Source: Deltaproteobacteria bacterium (GTDB taxonomy: Bacteria; Desulfobacterota; Desulfuromonadia; Desulfuromonadales; JAAYDE01). From it: 54,757 nucleotides of DNA. Numbering within the stretch: position 1 is the stretch's first letter; every line of letters starts with the position of its first letter. Of the stretch, positions 35,335 to 44,425 are shown in pieces. Below the pieces are notes generated by a model. The model did not search any database. It saw only the letters and a program-made list of their open reading frames with translations, and had not been told where the DNA came from. The stretch spans positions 1 through 54,757 of the forward strand of contig JAFGRU010000096.1 in assembly GCA_016934985.1 (NCBI GenBank). Reading direction: 5' to 3'. Both the position numbers and the translations under genes were made by a program.

Positions 35335-38300
35335 ATGCGTATTCCCCAAGACCTGCCTAAGCCCCTCCAAGGCACCTTTCTTATCGAGGCGAGTGCCGGA
35401 ACCGGAAAAACAGAGACCCTCAGCGACCTGGTTCTTTTTCTGGTTGCCATGGAGAAGCGTTCTTTAAGCGAAATCCTGGTAGTGACCTTCACCGAAGCCG
35501 CAACCGAAGAACTTAAAGGGAGGATTCTTCAACGTTTGCGCCAGGCTCTCGAAACCCTTGACAACCGAGGCAATGTGGACGAGCGCCTTTCCTATCTCTT
35601 GTCTGCCGAAAAAAACCAAGATGATATCAGGGCCCGTATCAAACTTGCTTTGAGTTGTTTCGATGAAGCCGCAATTTTTACGATACATGGCTTCTGTCAC
35701 AAGATCCTCAAGGAAAACGCTTTTGAATCCGGGTTTCTTTTCGACCTTGAAATGATCAGAGACCAGCGGGCCATTGTGCAGGAAATTGTCGATGATTTCT
35801 GGCGCAACCAGATGGCAACGCTGCCTGAAATATTCGTTCGCCATCTTCATAACAGAACAGGGAACTTTCCTGACGGTCTTGCCGGTTTTGCCGTTCAAGT
35901 ATTACGGCAGGCCCAGCTTGAAATCATCCTTCCTGAGCCTTTCCCTGATATTGCCGATCTTGAACGGGAGGCCTCTTCCGGATTTCAGACCCTGGTGGAA
36001 ATCTGGGCCGGGGAAAAAAGGCGGATCCACCATCTTCTCTTAGAGGACCCCGGTTTAAACCGTCGCTCCTATTCAACCGCTCGCCTGGCCGGTTGGATAA
36101 CTGAAACGGATGATTTCCTCAAGTCAGGGAACTTTCTCCAGGACTGGCCCAGTCGCGAAAAATTCCACGCTGAGAATATCACCAAAGCCTGCAAAAAAGG
36201 ATGCGAACCACTTGGTCACCTATTTTTCGATGCCTGCTCGAAATTTTCCCAAAGCCTCGAGGCACTCCTGGATGCTCTGGATGTCCTCACCCTGTATTTT
36301 AAAAACGACCTGGTTGACTTTGCACGCTCCGAATTGAAGGCTAGAAAATCGCGGTTCAATATCCGGTCTTTCGATGATCTTTTAAGTGATTTTAGAGACG
36401 CTCTGCACGAAGACGGCGGGTTCCTCGCCCGTGTTGTCCGCGAAAAGTTTCCCGTTGCCCTGGTTGATGAGTTTCAGGACACCGACCCGGTCCAATATAA
36501 GATTTTCCATACCCTGTACTCAAAGGCGGAATCCCTGCTTTTTCTGATTGGTGATCCGAAACAGGCCATCTACAGTTTTCGCGGTGCCGACATTTTTACC
36601 TACATGAAGGCCGGTCGCCATGCCCGGAAAATGGTGCTTGACCGCAACTGGCGTTCAGCGCCAAAACTGGTTCATAGCATCAACGCCCTTTTCGGACCTC
36701 ACCGGAACCCTTTTGTATTTGAAGAGATCAAGTTTGAATCCATAGCCGCCGCCCGGGCCGAATTGGATGGATACCTCCTGGAAGATGGTCGCCCCATCTC
36801 AGATCCAATGCAAATCTGGTTCTTTCGCCGTCAGGAAGAAAGCGGTGTTATTGACCGTAAAACAGCGGATTGCAGAATTTCGGAGGCGGTTGCCGGGGAA
36901 ATCAGCAATTTGCTGGACAAGGCGCAAAGAGGCAGAGTCACCCTGGGAGACCGGCCCCTTGAGGCCGGCGATATGGCCGTTATCGTGCGCCGCAACAGGG
37001 AAGCTTTGCTGATTCGTGACGCTTTGCGGGCAATAGGGATCCCAGCGGTGATTCACAGCAATGAGAGCCTGTTTGCCACCCGGGAGGCTGAAACCCTTCT
37101 CAAGGTTCTCAAAGGGGTGGCAGATCCCGGCAGTGAAAGGGCGGTTCGGGCAGCGCTTGCCAGTCCTTTATTCGGACTGACCTGGCCTGATCTTTATGAC
37201 CTTTTTGAAAACGAGGAGCAATGGGAAGGTCAGGTCGAAAGATTTCACAACTGGTTGACCCTCTGGCAAGAGCAGGGTTTTATTGCCATGGCCGGGGACC
37301 TGCTGCGCCGCGAAAAGATCCGCCTTCGTCTTCTCTCCCGCTGGGACGGCGAAAGGCAGTTGACCAATCTGATCCACTGCCTGGAAATACTCCATCATAC
37401 CGCTGTGACCAAACACCTCGGGGTAAAAAGTCTGGTGAAATGGTTCTCCGCCCAGATAGAGGAACAGCCCGAGAAAGATGAGTATCAGCTTCGCCTCGAA
37501 ACCGACCGCCAAGCCGTAAATGTCATCACTATTCATCACAGCAAAGGGCTGGGCTTTCCCGTTGTCTTTTGCCCATACTCGTGGGATGGTCTGAAAAGCG
37601 AAAAGCACGGCGTATTTTTCCACGATCCCGAGGCAGACAACCGCTATTGTCTCGATATGGGTTCTTCACGCCTGGAAGAACGCAGAAAAATAATGGAAAG
37701 AGAGGCCCTTGCTGAAAACCTGCGCCTTCTCTACGTTGCCTTGACCCGATCCAAGCACCGCTGCTATGTGGCTTGGGGTGCCTTTAAAGGGGCGGAGTCC
37801 TCAGCCCTTGCCTATCTTTTTCATTCCCGGCCTGCAACATTGGGGAATAGCCTTGACGGAGTATTCCCTGATTTTTCGCTCCGAAGCGACGAGGAATTGC
37901 TGGCTGACATCGAAAAACGGGCGGAACTCGCGGGGGGCGATATTTTTGTGACTGAGGCGCCGGTAATACATGGGGCCAGGCCCGCTCAAGTTGAGGCTGA
38001 AACAGCTCATTTTCAAGCTGCCGAATTTTCAGGGCGGATCGATAGGGGCTGGGAGCTCACCAGTTTTACCTCCCTCGCGAGGGGAGCCACCACTTATGAT
38101 GAAAGCCGGGACAGAGCCGAGGAATTTTCAGCCGAGGAGCCAATTCCAGTTGCCAGCATGGCAATGATGGCAAACGAAACGGCGGATATTTTTTCTTTCC
38201 CGCGTGGCAGCAAGGCAGGGCTTTGCCTTCACGGCATTCTTGAAAAATTTGACTTTTCTTTGGAAGATCAAACCGGTACCAAAACCCTGGTTCAGGAGGA

Positions 38301-38928
38301 GCTGCACCGTTACCAGTTTGATGCGGAACAATGGACGCCCGTTGTTCTCGCCATGCTCGCCAAGGTCGCCTCGGCTCCGCTGGCGTACGGAGCATCAAAA
38401 TTTTGCCTCAGGGATTTAAAAACTCCCGGAAGATTGACCGAAATGGAATTCCATTTTCCCGTAAATGGAATTTCATCAATTGAATTTAATTCGCTCATAA
38501 AAAACGGGTTCAGTTCAACACCCGGTCCTTCCCTCCCTGAAAAAGCCGGACTAGTTTTTTCTGCACGATTACAGGGTTTTCTTAAAGGTTTTATCGATCT
38601 GGTTTTTGAATACCAGGGCCGCTATTACCTAATTGACTGGAAATCCAACTTTTTGGGCAACAGCCTGGAAGATTACAACCGGGGAAACCTTCAGGCGGTT
38701 ATGGACCGTGAACTTTATCATCTTCAGTATCACCTCTATTGCCTGGCTTTACATAAGTTTCTGCGCACACGCCTTCCCGACTACGATTACGACCATCATT
38801 TCGGCTCGGTCTTCTATTTTTTTCTGCGCGGAATCGATCCGCATATTTCCACTGAATACGGTATTTATACGACTCGCCCGAAGTTAGAGACCATTGAACA
38901 TCTGGAAAAAATTTTCCGGAGGGAATAA
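35335..38928 (+). CDS. recB: Exodeoxyribonuclease V, beta subunit
   Basis: The 3'-5' helicase and nuclease subunit of RecBCD. In 1197 residues: Walker A IEASAGTGKTETL (Lys25), motif Ib region TIHGFCHKIL, Walker B LVDEFQDTDPVQY, motif III GDPKQAIYSFRGAD, motif V VITIHHSKGLGFPVVF, motif VI LLYVALTRSKHR, and the C-terminal nuclease domain with FIDLVFEYQGRYYLIDWKSN, whose Asp1101 and Lys1103 match the metal-binding D-x-K of RecB. GGAGG within the end of recC provides its ribosome site. All catalytic motifs look intact. Confidence 0.95.
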   Translation: MRIPQDLPKPLQGTFLIEASAGTGKTETLSDLVLFLVAMEKRSLSEILVVTFTEAATEELKGRILQRLRQALETLDNRGNVDERLSYLLSAEKNQDDIRARIKLALSCFDEAAIFTIHGFCHKILKENAFESGFLFDLEMIRDQRAIVQEIVDDFWRNQMATLPEIFVRHLHNRTGNFPDGLAGFAVQVLRQAQLEIILPEPFPDIADLEREASSGFQTLVEIWAGEKRRIHHLLLEDPGLNRRSYSTARLAGWITETDDFLKSGNFLQDWPSREKFHAENITKACKKGCEPLGHLFFDACSKFSQSLEALLDALDVLTLYFKNDLVDFARSELKARKSRFNIRSFDDLLSDFRDALHEDGGFLARVVREKFPVALVDEFQDTDPVQYKIFHTLYSKAESLLFLIGDPKQAIYSFRGADIFTYMKAGRHARKMVLDRNWRSAPKLVHSINALFGPHRNPFVFEEIKFESIAAARAELDGYLLEDGRPISDPMQIWFFRRQEESGVIDRKTADCRISEAVAGEISNLLDKAQRGRVTLGDRPLEAGDMAVIVRRNREALLIRDALRAIGIPAVIHSNESLFATREAETLLKVLKGVADPGSERAVRAALASPLFGLTWPDLYDLFENEEQWEGQVERFHNWLTLWQEQGFIAMAGDLLRREKIRLRLLSRWDGERQLTNLIHCLEILHHTAVTKHLGVKSLVKWFSAQIEEQPEKDEYQLRLETDRQAVNVITIHHSKGLGFPVVFCPYSWDGLKSEKHGVFFHDPEADNRYCLDMGSSRLEERRKIMEREALAENLRLLYVALTRSKHRCYVAWGAFKGAESSALAYLFHSRPATLGNSLDGVFPDFSLRSDEELLADIEKRAELAGGDIFVTEAPVIHGARPAQVEAETAHFQAAEFSGRIDRGWELTSFTSLARGATTYDESRDRAEEFSAEEPIPVASMAMMANETADIFSFPRGSKAGLCLHGILEKFDFSLEDQTGTKTLVQEELHRYQFDAEQWTPVVLAMLAKVASAPLAYGASKFCLRDLKTPGRLTEMEFHFPVNGISSIEFNSLIKNGFSSTPGPSLPEKAGLVFSARLQGFLKGFIDLVFEYQGRYYLIDWKSNFLGNSLEDYNRGNLQAVMDRELYHLQYHLYCLALHKFLRTRLPDYDYDHHFGSVFYFFLRGIDPHISTEYGIYTTRPKLETIEHLEKIFRRE

Positions 38929-38939
38929 AATTTTTTTAA

Positions 38940-40784
38940 ATGAATTCATTTAAAGTCTATTCAGAACCCCTGTCCCAGGTTTTAAGCCCTCTTGACAAAA
39001 GGTTTGCCGATTTTATTGCAGGACTTTGCGGGGACCCTCCGGAACCGGATCTGTGGCTGGCTTCCGCCCTGGTCAGTTGGCAGACGGCAAATGGCCATAT
39101 CTGTCTGCCCCTGGAGGATTTTTCCCAGCACCGTTTTCCCTTGGATAATGACATTGATAATTACCTTGAAACACCCAATACGAATAGCTGGGCAAAAAAG
39201 CTTGGTTCTTTTGAGATTGTCGGCAAACCCGGGGAAGACAAACCCCTGGTTCTGACAGAGTCGCGGCTTTATCTTAACCGTTACTGGAACTATGAAAGGG
39301 AACTTATTGAATTCGTTAAGGGTTATTCTTCGGCTATTACCTTTCCAAAGGACCAGACGGAGCTCCAAAGCTTGATAGGAGAACTCTTTCCGGAATCCTC
39401 CTCCCCAGGCCAACCCGATTGGCAAAAGGTTGCCGCCATAACGGCTCTTTTGAAACCTTTTTGCCTCATATCGGGCAGCCCCGGCACGGGCAAGACCAGT
39501 ATAATTTTTAAAATTCTGCTTTTGCTCCTGGAGGAAAACCGTAACAACAATCTGCGCATAGCCCTGGCTGCCCCCACCGGCAAGGCGGCCAACCGCCTTC
39601 AGGAATCACTGCGAAACTGGAAAGAACGTCTTAATCCCTGCAATGCCGTAAATTCCATCCCCGAAGAGGTTTTAACCATTCACCGGCTGCTGGGAAGCCG
39701 TCCCCATTCTTCCGAATTCACTTTCACGCGAGGTAATCCCCTCCCTTACCATATTGTAATTGTTGACGAGGGGTCCATGATCGATCTGCCATTACTGGTT
39801 AAATTGATGCGCGCCCTGCCTGAAAAAGGGCGCCTTATAATCCTGGGTGACCAGAATCAACTGGCCTCCGTCGAGGCCGGGGCGGTTTTCAACGATCTTT
39901 GCCAGGGAACTTCGGGAAACCATTTCAGCCCTGAATTCAGCAGTTATTTGAAAAAATTTTCAGGTGAAGATGTTGCTATTGGGAAAAAGGAGGCTTCAGG
40001 AAACATTCTCAGCGATTCCATCGTCGTGCTGCAGAAAAATTATCGTTTCCCGGAAAACAGCGGTATCGCCAAACTCAGTCGTTTAGTCAACAGTGGGGCA
40101 GGGCGCCAGGCCCTTGCTCTTTTGGATAGCGGAACTCAGCCCGATTGTTCACGGCTCCCCGACCAGGTACAAGAATCCCTTGCCCGACGTCTTATTGGCC
40201 TTTACGCCTCATATTTCGAAAAACTCTATAGTGCCAAAAATCCCGGGGATTTCCTTGAAGGATTCAGAGAATTCATGATCCTCTCCGCCATGCGTCGGGG
40301 ACCATTCGGCGTTGAGGCCATTAATTCCGGTATCGAATTAGAACTTATACAAGCCGGCATTGTCGCCCGCCTGGGGCAAGGTGCAGCCACCAAGCCGATC
40401 ATGATTGTCGCCAACGATTACCGTCTCGGCCTCTTTAACGGCGATATCGGTGTCCTTTTTTATGATCCGGTCCAAGGACGCTGCGATGCTTTTTTCCCAA
40501 AACCTGACAGAAAATTGCGAAAAATATCGCCATCCCGGCTACCCGCCTATGAAAGCGCTTTTGCCATGACAGTCCATAAAAGTCAGGGCTCAGAATTCAA
40601 TCATATTCTTCTCATCCTGCCAAACAGGTACTCCGACCTTCTCACCAGAGAGCTGATTTATACAGGTATTACCCGGGCGCGGAAGAAAATCGATCTTCTG
40701 ACCCCGCAAGCGGTTTTTATTGAGGCCGTATCCCGGCGAATTTCCCGCAGTTCCGGTATTGCATCTGCACTCCATCCAGATTGA
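38940..40784 (+). CDS. recD: Exodeoxyribonuclease V, alpha subunit
   Basis: The 5'-3' helicase subunit of RecBCD. In 614 residues (E. coli 608): Walker A ISGSPGTGKTSI with Lys185, motif LAAPTGKAANRLQESL, Walker B VIVDEGSMIDLPLL, motif III ILGDQNQLASVEAGAVFND, and the C-terminal AMTVHKSQGSEF and YTGITRARKKIDL. It starts 11 bases after recB and ends the cluster. No terminator with a T-tract is evident downstream. Confidence 0.94.
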   Translation: MNSFKVYSEPLSQVLSPLDKRFADFIAGLCGDPPEPDLWLASALVSWQTANGHICLPLEDFSQHRFPLDNDIDNYLETPNTNSWAKKLGSFEIVGKPGEDKPLVLTESRLYLNRYWNYERELIEFVKGYSSAITFPKDQTELQSLIGELFPESSSPGQPDWQKVAAITALLKPFCLISGSPGTGKTSIIFKILLLLLEENRNNNLRIALAAPTGKAANRLQESLRNWKERLNPCNAVNSIPEEVLTIHRLLGSRPHSSEFTFTRGNPLPYHIVIVDEGSMIDLPLLVKLMRALPEKGRLIILGDQNQLASVEAGAVFNDLCQGTSGNHFSPEFSSYLKKFSGEDVAIGKKEASGNILSDSIVVLQKNYRFPENSGIAKLSRLVNSGAGRQALALLDSGTQPDCSRLPDQVQESLARRLIGLYASYFEKLYSAKNPGDFLEGFREFMILSAMRRGPFGVEAINSGIELELIQAGIVARLGQGAATKPIMIVANDYRLGLFNGDIGVLFYDPVQGRCDAFFPKPDRKLRKISPSRLPAYESAFAMTVHKSQGSEFNHILLILPNRYSDLLTRELIYTGITRARKKIDLLTPQAVFIEAVSRRISRSSGIASALHPD

Positions 40785-40850
40785 AAATCAGTTTTTTTAT
40801 ATCCGACCTTGACCTCCTTTTTTTTAATCGATTTTTAATATACGGTCTTG

Positions 40851-40875
40851 TTTGGAATGTTTTCAATATTCCAAA
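40851..40875. repeat. Inverted repeat upstream of the OFA transporter
   Basis: TTTGGAAT and ATTCCAAA, perfect 8-bp arms with a nine-base spacer, in the AT-rich 243-base gap between recD and the transporter. No T-tract follows on either strand, so an operator or mRNA stem is more likely than a terminator. TTGACA at 40953-40958 further on could be a -35 for the transporter, though only a poor -10 follows. Confidence 0.4.
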
Positions 40876-41027
40876 CCGAGCTTTATGTTTGTGAAGTTTC
40901 AGCAACAATTTTATTAAATCCAAATTTATATTTTCCCTTCCAAATAATTCAGTTGACAATTATTTAAAACGATGTTTTATTTTTAATGAATTGAACAATA
41001 TATTCGTGACAGGGAGAATGCATTTTG

Positions 41028-42275
41028 ATGGTAAATGCCGTGAATGTTAAAAACCGAGGATGGGTAGTGACTTTTGCCGGAACCGGGATCAATCTGGCCC
41101 TGGGTATTCTCTATACATGGAGTATTTTCAAGGCCTATATTAAAGATTCCATTGAGACCGGCGGGCCCGGAGCATTTAGCTGGAACCTTGAGTCCTTGAA
41201 CGACCCGTATTCCGTTTGCTGCCTGGTCTTTGCTTTTTCAATGATTTTGGCCGGAAAATGCCAGGACCGTTTTGGCCCCCGTTTTACGGCTTTGATCGGC
41301 GGAGTTCTTGTCGGAGCAGGTTTTATCTGGGTTTCACAAACAACCAGTTATCTGGCCTGGATTCTCGGCTTTGGAGTACTGGCCGGAACCGGGATCGGTT
41401 TTGGTTACTCTGCCGCCACCCCTGCCGCTTTGAAATGGTTCCCCCCGGCTAAAACAGGCCTCATAGCAGGACTGGTCGTATCGGGTTTCGGTTTGGCATC
41501 CGTCTATATCGCCCCTCTGGCTAAATATTTTCTGGGGCTCTGGGGAATAACCGGCTCCATGCTGTTTTTCGGCATTGCCTTCCTGGCCGTTGTTTGTGTC
41601 CTGGCCATGTTTCTGGGAAACCCTCCCGAGGGTTACGTGCCCGGAGGACTTGCCGCCGTCGCCGGCAACTCAAACACAGCGTCTGCAGCTGTCAACATCC
41701 CTGCAGGGGAAATGATCCGAACCGGTACATTTTATAAACTCTGGCTGATTTACTTTGTCGGTTCAGGAGCTGGTCTCATGGTTATCGGCAGTGTCGCCGG
41801 TATGGCCAAAAACAGCATGGGTGACATGGCCTTTCTGGTCGTGGCCCTGATGGCCATCGGCAATGCCGGGGGACGGATCGTTGCCGGCATGCTTTCAGAT
41901 CGAATCGGCCGCAAAGCAACTCTGGCTATTATGCTCGGTTTTCAGGCATTATTGATGTTTGCAGGAATCGTCATTGTCGGGACATCCTCCAGCGCAACTC
42001 TCCTGGTGGTTCTCGCCTCTTTAATCGGTTTTAATTACGGGACCAACCTGTCCCTCATCCCATCATTTACCAAGGACCTTTGGGGCCTAAAGAATTTCGG
42101 CATAAACTACGGCATTGTTTTTACGGCCTGGGGAGTCGGCGGCTTCGTCATGTCCCGTCTTTCGCAAATGCTTTACGCTCAATCAGGCAATTACAACTAC
42201 TCTTTTGCAACTGCCGGTCTGCTTCTTATAGCCGGTGTGATTTTGACCATGACCTTGAGGGGAAAAACCTCCTGA
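41028..42275 (+). CDS. MFS transporter, oxalate/formate antiporter (OFA) family
   Basis: A 415-residue, 12-span inner-membrane carrier of the OFA family, whose members exchange or take up small carboxylates. The N-terminus NRGWVVTFAGTGINLALGILYTWSIF is typical, as are the first cytoplasmic loop GKCQDRFGPRF and the half-way GNPPEGYVPGG. The matching loop in the second half reads GMLSDRIGRKATL. The substrate cannot be read from sequence; acetate, formate, lactate or oxalate are all plausible. The ATG at 41028 has GGGAG 12 bases upstream, a long spacing. Monocistronic, ended by a clear terminator. Confidence 0.87.
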   Translation: MVNAVNVKNRGWVVTFAGTGINLALGILYTWSIFKAYIKDSIETGGPGAFSWNLESLNDPYSVCCLVFAFSMILAGKCQDRFGPRFTALIGGVLVGAGFIWVSQTTSYLAWILGFGVLAGTGIGFGYSAATPAALKWFPPAKTGLIAGLVVSGFGLASVYIAPLAKYFLGLWGITGSMLFFGIAFLAVVCVLAMFLGNPPEGYVPGGLAAVAGNSNTASAAVNIPAGEMIRTGTFYKLWLIYFVGSGAGLMVIGSVAGMAKNSMGDMAFLVVALMAIGNAGGRIVAGMLSDRIGRKATLAIMLGFQALLMFAGIVIVGTSSSATLLVVLASLIGFNYGTNLSLIPSFTKDLWGLKNFGINYGIVFTAWGVGGFVMSRLSQMLYAQSGNYNYSFATAGLLLIAGVILTMTLRGKTS

Positions 42276-42305
42276 CAGTCCTTAATTATTTCCTCCCTGT
42301 TAATC

Positions 42306-42332
42306 AAGCCTGCCCTTTTCGGCAGGCTTTTT
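42306..42332 (+). terminator. Terminator of the OFA transporter
   Basis: AAGCCTGCC pairs perfectly with GGCAGGCTT across a six-base loop, followed by Ts. It lies 30 bases after the stop. Confidence 0.85.
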
Positions 42333-42478
42333 CTTTTCCAGTCCTGGAAAATTCTTAAGGAAAATTTTTCGAAACCAATAAACGATAAAAATTCTTCATC
42401 CTGAGCAATATTTCCTGTTAAAATGCCGCAACCAATCGGCTCTCTAGAACCATTTCAGATTGTGCTTGGAGGAATCAT

Positions 42479-43495
42479 ATGCCGGATCGTGTTTATCGTA
42501 ACCTGGGTATGGAGTTGGTTCGCGTTACCGAGGCGGCAGCTTTGTCTGCCGCCCGTTTCATGGGTAAAGGTGACAAAGAAGGTGGCGACAGAGCTGCCGT
42601 TGACGCCATGAGGTCGGTTTTAAAATCCGTCCCCATGAACGGCGTGGTGATCATCGGTGAGGGAGAAAAGGATGAAGCACCCATGCTATATAACGGTGAA
42701 AAGGTTGGCTCAGGCCAAGCACCGGAAGTCGATGTCGCCGTTGACCCTGTGGAAGGCACCCGTCTTTTCGCCTATGGCCGGCCCAATTCAATCGCAGTGA
42801 TCGCAGTGGCACCGCGTTTCGCCATGTGGGAACCAGGCCCATCGCTTTACATGGATAAAATTGTCGTTGGACGGGAGGCCCGCGATGCTATTGATATTCG
42901 CCTCTCGGCCACTGATAACCTGCACCGCATTGGCGAGGCTTTGCGCCGCTCTGTTTCGGATATTACCGTTTTTGTTCTCGACAAGCCTCGCCACCAGGGT
43001 TTGATCGCGGAAATCCGCAAAGCAGGAGCCAGGGTTTCCCTGCAGACCGATGGCGATGTCATGGGTGCCCTGATGGCCGCCGTTCCGGAAACCGGTATCG
43101 ATGTTCTCATGGGTATCGGCGGTACTCCTGAAGGGGTTATTTCAGCTGCCGCTGTTAAGGCCCTGGGCGGCGGCATGCAGGGGAGAAGAACACCGCAGAA
43201 AGATTATGAACTCGAGGCCTTGAAAGCCATAAATAACACCGATATCGACCGGGTCCTGGAACTTGATGATATGATTCGTTCCAAGGATGCCTTTTTTGCC
43301 GCCACCGGAATAACTGACGGACCTTTTCTCGAAGGGGTTCATTTTGACTGTCAGGGCGGAGTCACCACCCAGAGTATTGTAATCCGGGCTCTCTCCGGGT
43401 CGATCCGTTTCATCCGCGGTGTCCATCAGCTTAACCCTGAGCATGTTTTCGGGAACGTCGATATCGATCAAGCTGTAAGGATCGCTGTTAATTAA
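42479..43495 (+). CDS. glpX: Fructose-1,6-bisphosphatase, class II
   Basis: GlpX-type FBPase, a lithium-sensitive-phosphatase fold unrelated in sequence to class I but with the same reaction. The 338 residues (E. coli 336) show IIGEGEKDEAPMLYNGE, VDVAVDPVEGTRL (metal-binding aspartates), and GIGGTPEGVISAAAVKALGGGMQG. The ATG follows TTGGAGGAA. It is followed after 31 bases by rpe, so the pair probably forms an operon feeding the pentose phosphate pathway. The class I enzyme at 6547-7491 makes this one of two FBPases in the window. Confidence 0.94.
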   Translation: MPDRVYRNLGMELVRVTEAAALSAARFMGKGDKEGGDRAAVDAMRSVLKSVPMNGVVIIGEGEKDEAPMLYNGEKVGSGQAPEVDVAVDPVEGTRLFAYGRPNSIAVIAVAPRFAMWEPGPSLYMDKIVVGREARDAIDIRLSATDNLHRIGEALRRSVSDITVFVLDKPRHQGLIAEIRKAGARVSLQTDGDVMGALMAAVPETGIDVLMGIGGTPEGVISAAAVKALGGGMQGRRTPQKDYELEALKAINNTDIDRVLELDDMIRSKDAFFAATGITDGPFLEGVHFDCQGGVTTQSIVIRALSGSIRFIRGVHQLNPEHVFGNVDIDQAVRIAVN

Positions 43496-43526
43496 AACCC
43501 ATGATTGAGAAAATGAGGGTCATCCC

Positions 43527-44192
43527 ATGAATAAAAAAAGGAAGATTTCCCCGTCTATTCTGTCAGCCGATTTTTCTGCCCTTGGCGCGGCCGTTCGCCA
43601 GGTGGAAGAGGGGGGGGCAGACTGGATTCACGTCGATGTTATGGATGGCCATTTTGTGCCTAACATAACCATCGGCCCCTTGGTTGTAAAAGCTGTGCGC
43701 AAGGTAACCAAGTTACCTCTCGACGTTCACCTTATGATCGAAAAGCCGGAAAGGTATATCGATGTTTTTGCCGCAGCCGGTTCGGACTACCTGACCGTCC
43801 AAGCCGAGGCCTGCGTTCATCTTCATCGGGTCCTCCAATCAATCCGCCAGGCGGGGATGAAGGCCGGTGTGGCTCTCAACCCCCATACCCCCTTGTGTGC
43901 TATTGAGGAGGTCCTCGGCGATCTCGATCTGATTCTCATCATGTCCGTCAATCCCGGCTTCGGGGGGCAGCAGTTTATCCCGGCAAGCTTGGACAAATTA
44001 AAACGGCTTAGAGCCCTGTTGGGGGAAAGGGGCCTGACCCATATTGATATCGAGGTTGACGGCGGCGTAAAACTTGACAACGCCAGAAAGATTGCCGACG
44101 CCGGTGCTGAGGTTCTGGTGGCGGGTTCCGCTATTTTTGACACACCCGATCCGAGCTTCGCCGTTCAGGAAATGAAAAAGGTCCTTGCGTAA
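43527..44192 (+). CDS. rpe: Ribulose-phosphate 3-epimerase
   Basis: Interconverts ribulose 5-phosphate and xylulose 5-phosphate. A TIM-barrel enzyme of 221 residues with SPSILSADFSALG, the metal-site stretch HVDVMDGHFVPNITIGP, VHLMIEKPERYI, IMSVNPGFGGQQFIP (phosphate and substrate loop) and the second catalytic aspartate in IEVDGGVKLDNA. GAGGG lies ahead of the ATG. Together with transketolase and transaldolase elsewhere in the window it completes the main non-oxidative pentose steps apart from RpiA/RpiB. Confidence 0.95.
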   Translation: MNKKRKISPSILSADFSALGAAVRQVEEGGADWIHVDVMDGHFVPNITIGPLVVKAVRKVTKLPLDVHLMIEKPERYIDVFAAAGSDYLTVQAEACVHLHRVLQSIRQAGMKAGVALNPHTPLCAIEEVLGDLDLILIMSVNPGFGGQQFIPASLDKLKRLRALLGERGLTHIDIEVDGGVKLDNARKIADAGAEVLVAGSAIFDTPDPSFAVQEMKKVLA

Positions 44193-44251
44193 CCAGGGTT
44201 ATACTTGAGGAAGGTTTTTTAAAGTCTGGAAAGGGCGCTGAAATCACCCTT

Positions 44252-44281
44252 TTGACTTGACTTAAACCGTCTGTCTATTGT
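44252..44281 (+). promoter_or_regulatory. Probable promoter of the liv operon
   Basis: TTGACT, 18 bases, TATTGT, about 145 bases before livK. A stem AAAGGG/CCCTTT lies directly before it (around 44230-44252) and may help end the glpX-rpe transcript, though it lacks a T-tract. Confidence 0.4.
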
Positions 44282-44425
44282 AATCCTAAAAAAATATTTC
44301 GAAGCCAGGTTTTCGTTTTTTTATTTGATTCCAGGCCATTAGCCGCAACTAATTTGAATGGTGGCACCTTGCCATCCTTTTTTATTGTTCCTTGATTTCA
44401 GCAAACATTTGGAGAGGAGACGTTC

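Noticed and set aside
44361..44376. TGGCACCTTGCC before livK as a sigma-54 promoter
   Set aside because: Only one base separates the half-sites instead of the needed spacing, and an ordinary TTGACT-type promoter lies upstream.
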